This document shows, in pieces, positions 62,540-64,000 of a DNA stretch of 64,000 nt. The DNA is from Natrinema ejinorense. Lineage in GTDB: Archaea > Halobacteriota > Halobacteria > Halobacteriales > Natrialbaceae. Numbering within the stretch: position 1 is the first letter of the stretch; every line of letters starts with the position of its first letter. The notes under the pieces were generated by a model. That model was not told the DNA's origin. It did no database searches and worked only from the letters and a program-made list of their open reading frames with translations. The stretch is from positions 1,116,001-1,180,000 of the forward strand of contig NZ_NXNI01000001.1 in the NCBI RefSeq assembly GCF_002494345.1, written 5' to 3'. The translations under genes and the position numbers were made by a program.

Positions 62540-64000
62540 GCCGGAACACCCCCAGGTTGTAGGTCACGTGGAGGACCGTCGCAGCGACGAGCCCGACGAC
62601 GTAGCCGGCTCGACCGCGACTCGCCCCGAGCGCAGCGGTGACGGCCGTCACCGCATGTAAGCCAAGCGGTGCGAGGAAGACGAGCAGGAGTATCAGCGGA
62701 TCGCTCGAGAGGGCGGGGCCGAAGGCGGCGGCGCCGACTGACAGTTCGGGCAGGCCGACGAACTGGACGACGTGGGTGACTTTCTCCCCGACGAAGAAAC
62801 CGGCCCCCGAGAGCGCGCCGACGACGGCGGCCGTCCGCAGCGTCGGCTCGAACCGCGAGCGGGCGAAGCCGGCGTAGACGTGGATGCTCTTCGCGACCTC
62901 CTCGATCGCTGCGGCGACGACGACGATGACGGGCAACGCGACGCCCTGTGGAACGACGAACAGGAGGGCAACGGCGATGAGCTGGCCCGCGAAGACGAAC
63001 GGAATGAAGAGGATCGACAGCAGAGGGATGCTCCACGAGCCGTGGATCCGCCTCGCGATCGCGTCGACGACTTTCGCCGGGATCGGCTTCTGTGCGAACA
63101 TGTCCTCCTCGCGGTAGACGCCGATCCCCAGCAGGAAGCAGACGGCCGCGCTGAGATAGAACGGACCGGTCGAAAACAGGTACTCCCCCAGTCGAACCGA
63201 CTCGTCTTGCAGGTCCATCACGACCAGCGTCAGCGGCGAGATCAGTGCGATCGGGTTCACCTCCGTGAAGACCGCCGGAATGAACGTATACGTCGTCAGC
63301 ACGACGCTGATCGTGACCGTCACGAACGTTAGCTCCTTGAACGAGCGGGCGAGCATCGCGCCGATGAACGTCGACGCCAGAAAGAGTACGGCGATCGGTA
63401 TCGCCCCGGCGACGGCCAACGGGCCGCCGCCGATTGCGACGGCGACAGCGACGACGACACCGACGAGTCCGAGCAGATACGGCAGCGTCTTTCCGGCGAC
63501 GATTTCGTAGCGCGACGCCGGTGACACCAACAGGAGTTCACCCCGCCGCTTGACCCGCTCGTCCATGATCGTGCTTCCGTAGGATTGGATGACGAAGTTC
63601 ATCGGCACGATGAACAGGAACGCGAGGACGAGCGATTTGAATGGGAACGGCGGCGCGATCGAGCCGGGCGTCTGCGCCGTCGTCGATCCGTCATCGACGG
63701 TCGGAACCTGCAGGGCCCCGTCTCCCCCGGTCTCGTCGGTACTGCGATCACCACCGCCGACGGTCGTCGATCCGTCTCCACTACCGCCACCAGCCCCCTT
63801 GTCGGGGCCGTCCCCAGCATCGGTTTCGTCCCCAGTGGTGACGCCGGAACCGGTCGCCCCGCCGGGATCGCGTTGCTGATACTCGATCGAAACGGAAACC
63901 GGATAGGCGGCCGCTCGATCGGATTCGTTCTCCATGAGCCTCGAGTTGTACGCCGTGATCGAGCCGCGAAACGCCTCGTAGGCGGCCGCGCCGTTGTCGC
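62529..64000 (-). CDS. ABC-2 permease fused to PrsW-type intramembrane protease (5' end beyond window)
   Basis: The visible 490 residues are in an open frame that continues to the window edge. The internal ATG at 63935 is not its start, because coding resemblance extends upstream (DNGAAAYEAFRGSITAYNSR). The first part is a permease with a cytoplasmic motif DERVKRRGELLLVSPASRYEIVAGKTLP, and helices follow. The C-terminal part (from about DAIARRIHGSWS) is a PrsW-like glutamic protease with EEVAKSI, FFVGEKVTH, LHAVTAV and LHVTYN. A large Gly/Asp/Thr loop sits between the first helices. The substrate of transport and cleavage is unknown. Confidence 0.8.
   Translation of the reverse strand, partial: DNGAAAYEAFRGSITAYNSRLMENESDRAAAYPVSVSIEYQQRDPGGATGSGVTTGDETDAGDGPDKGAGGGSGDGSTTVGGGDRSTDETGGDGALQVPTVDDGSTTAQTPGSIAPPFPFKSLVLAFLFIVPMNFVIQSYGSTIMDERVKRRGELLLVSPASRYEIVAGKTLPYLLGLVGVVVAVAVAIGGGPLAVAGAIPIAVLFLASTFIGAMLARSFKELTFVTVTISVVLTTYTFIPAVFTEVNPIALISPLTLVVMDLQDESVRLGEYLFSTGPFYLSAAVCFLLGIGVYREEDMFAQKPIPAKVVDAIARRIHGSWSIPLLSILFIPFVFAGQLIAVALLFVVPQGVALPVIVVVAAAIEEVAKSIHVYAGFARSRFEPTLRTAAVVGALSGAGFFVGEKVTHVVQFVGLPELSVGAAAFGPALSSDPLILLLVFLAPLGLHAVTAVTAALGASRGRAGYVVGLVAATVLHVTYNLGVFRLVA

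Noticed and set aside
1-64000. CRISPR arrays, tRNA or rRNA genes, transposases
   Set aside because: No regularly spaced repeats, no tRNA-like T-arm consensus, no rRNA stretches and no transposase catalytic motifs were found by reading; covariance-model searches were not possible.

Overview
The window is chromosomal DNA from an extremely halophilic archaeon (Halobacteria). The bases are GC-rich with AT-rich islands at promoters. The predicted proteins are very acidic. The information-processing and lipid genes are archaeal: replication factor C large subunit, mevalonate-pathway HMG-CoA synthase and a UbiA prenyltransferase. Many genes belong to families seen mainly in haloarchaea (DUF2270, DUF2150, DUF5795, amphi-Trp, HVO-type zinc ribbons). 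A Natrinema/Haloterrigena-like member of Natrialbales fits best, but that placement is inference. No rRNA, tRNA, CRISPR array, transposase or replication origin was recognised.

Layout. 1-12.98 kb: glycine cleavage P-protein subunits (gcvPA-gcvPB, reading off the left edge), membrane proteins, HMG-CoA synthase, a large pilin-like surface protein, DUF2150, a TatD-like hydrolase, an NhaC antiporter translationally coupled to a TRAM-like protein, and HD and NYN proteins. 13.3-16.9 kb: two tandem Tat-exported subtilisin-type proteases with AT-rich promoters. 17-24.4 kb: aldehyde dehydrogenase, gcvT-gcvH (about 17 kb from the P-protein genes), a COG1709 regulator, a membrane hydrolase, a CinA-like protein and a CNNM/CBS transporter. 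24.7-30.1 kb: a lipoprotein, a GCS2 ligase-like enzyme, a vapBC toxin-antitoxin pair lying between two copies of a 166-168 bp direct repeat, rfcL and a small zinc finger. 30.1-35.5 kb: the biotin operon bioB-bioU-like-bioF-bioD, with a haloalkane dehalogenase-like gene divergent to it. 35.6-47.3 kb: small membrane, acidic and zinc-ribbon proteins, sucCD, UbiA, MOSC, an HTH-substrate-binding-protein fusion, an exchanger-like membrane protein and a decayed AbrB/PhoU-like gene. 47.6-53.2 kb: a complete urease operon ureBCAGDEF. 53.4-64 kb: a glycosyltransferase, regulators, an 86 bp palindromic MITE-like element next to a fragment of an aldo-keto reductase gene, a HEAT-like protein with a small partner, an intact aldo-keto reductase, a formate/nitrite-transporter fold fused to two UspA domains, and an ABC-2 permease pair whose second member is fused to a PrsW-type protease (cut by the right edge).

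The strongest signals beyond routine annotation are these. (1) A family of palindromic elements starts at or just after stop codons of several + strand genes. (2) The vapBC pair sits between duplicated copies of the vapC 3' end plus the rfcL 5' end. (3) The biotin operon lacks bioA and carries a saccharopine-dehydrogenase-like gene that fits BioU. (4) There are several unusual domain fusions: HTH + NMT1-like binding protein, FNT + UspA + UspA, and ABC-2 permease + PrsW. (5) Several small or decayed genes are easily missed.
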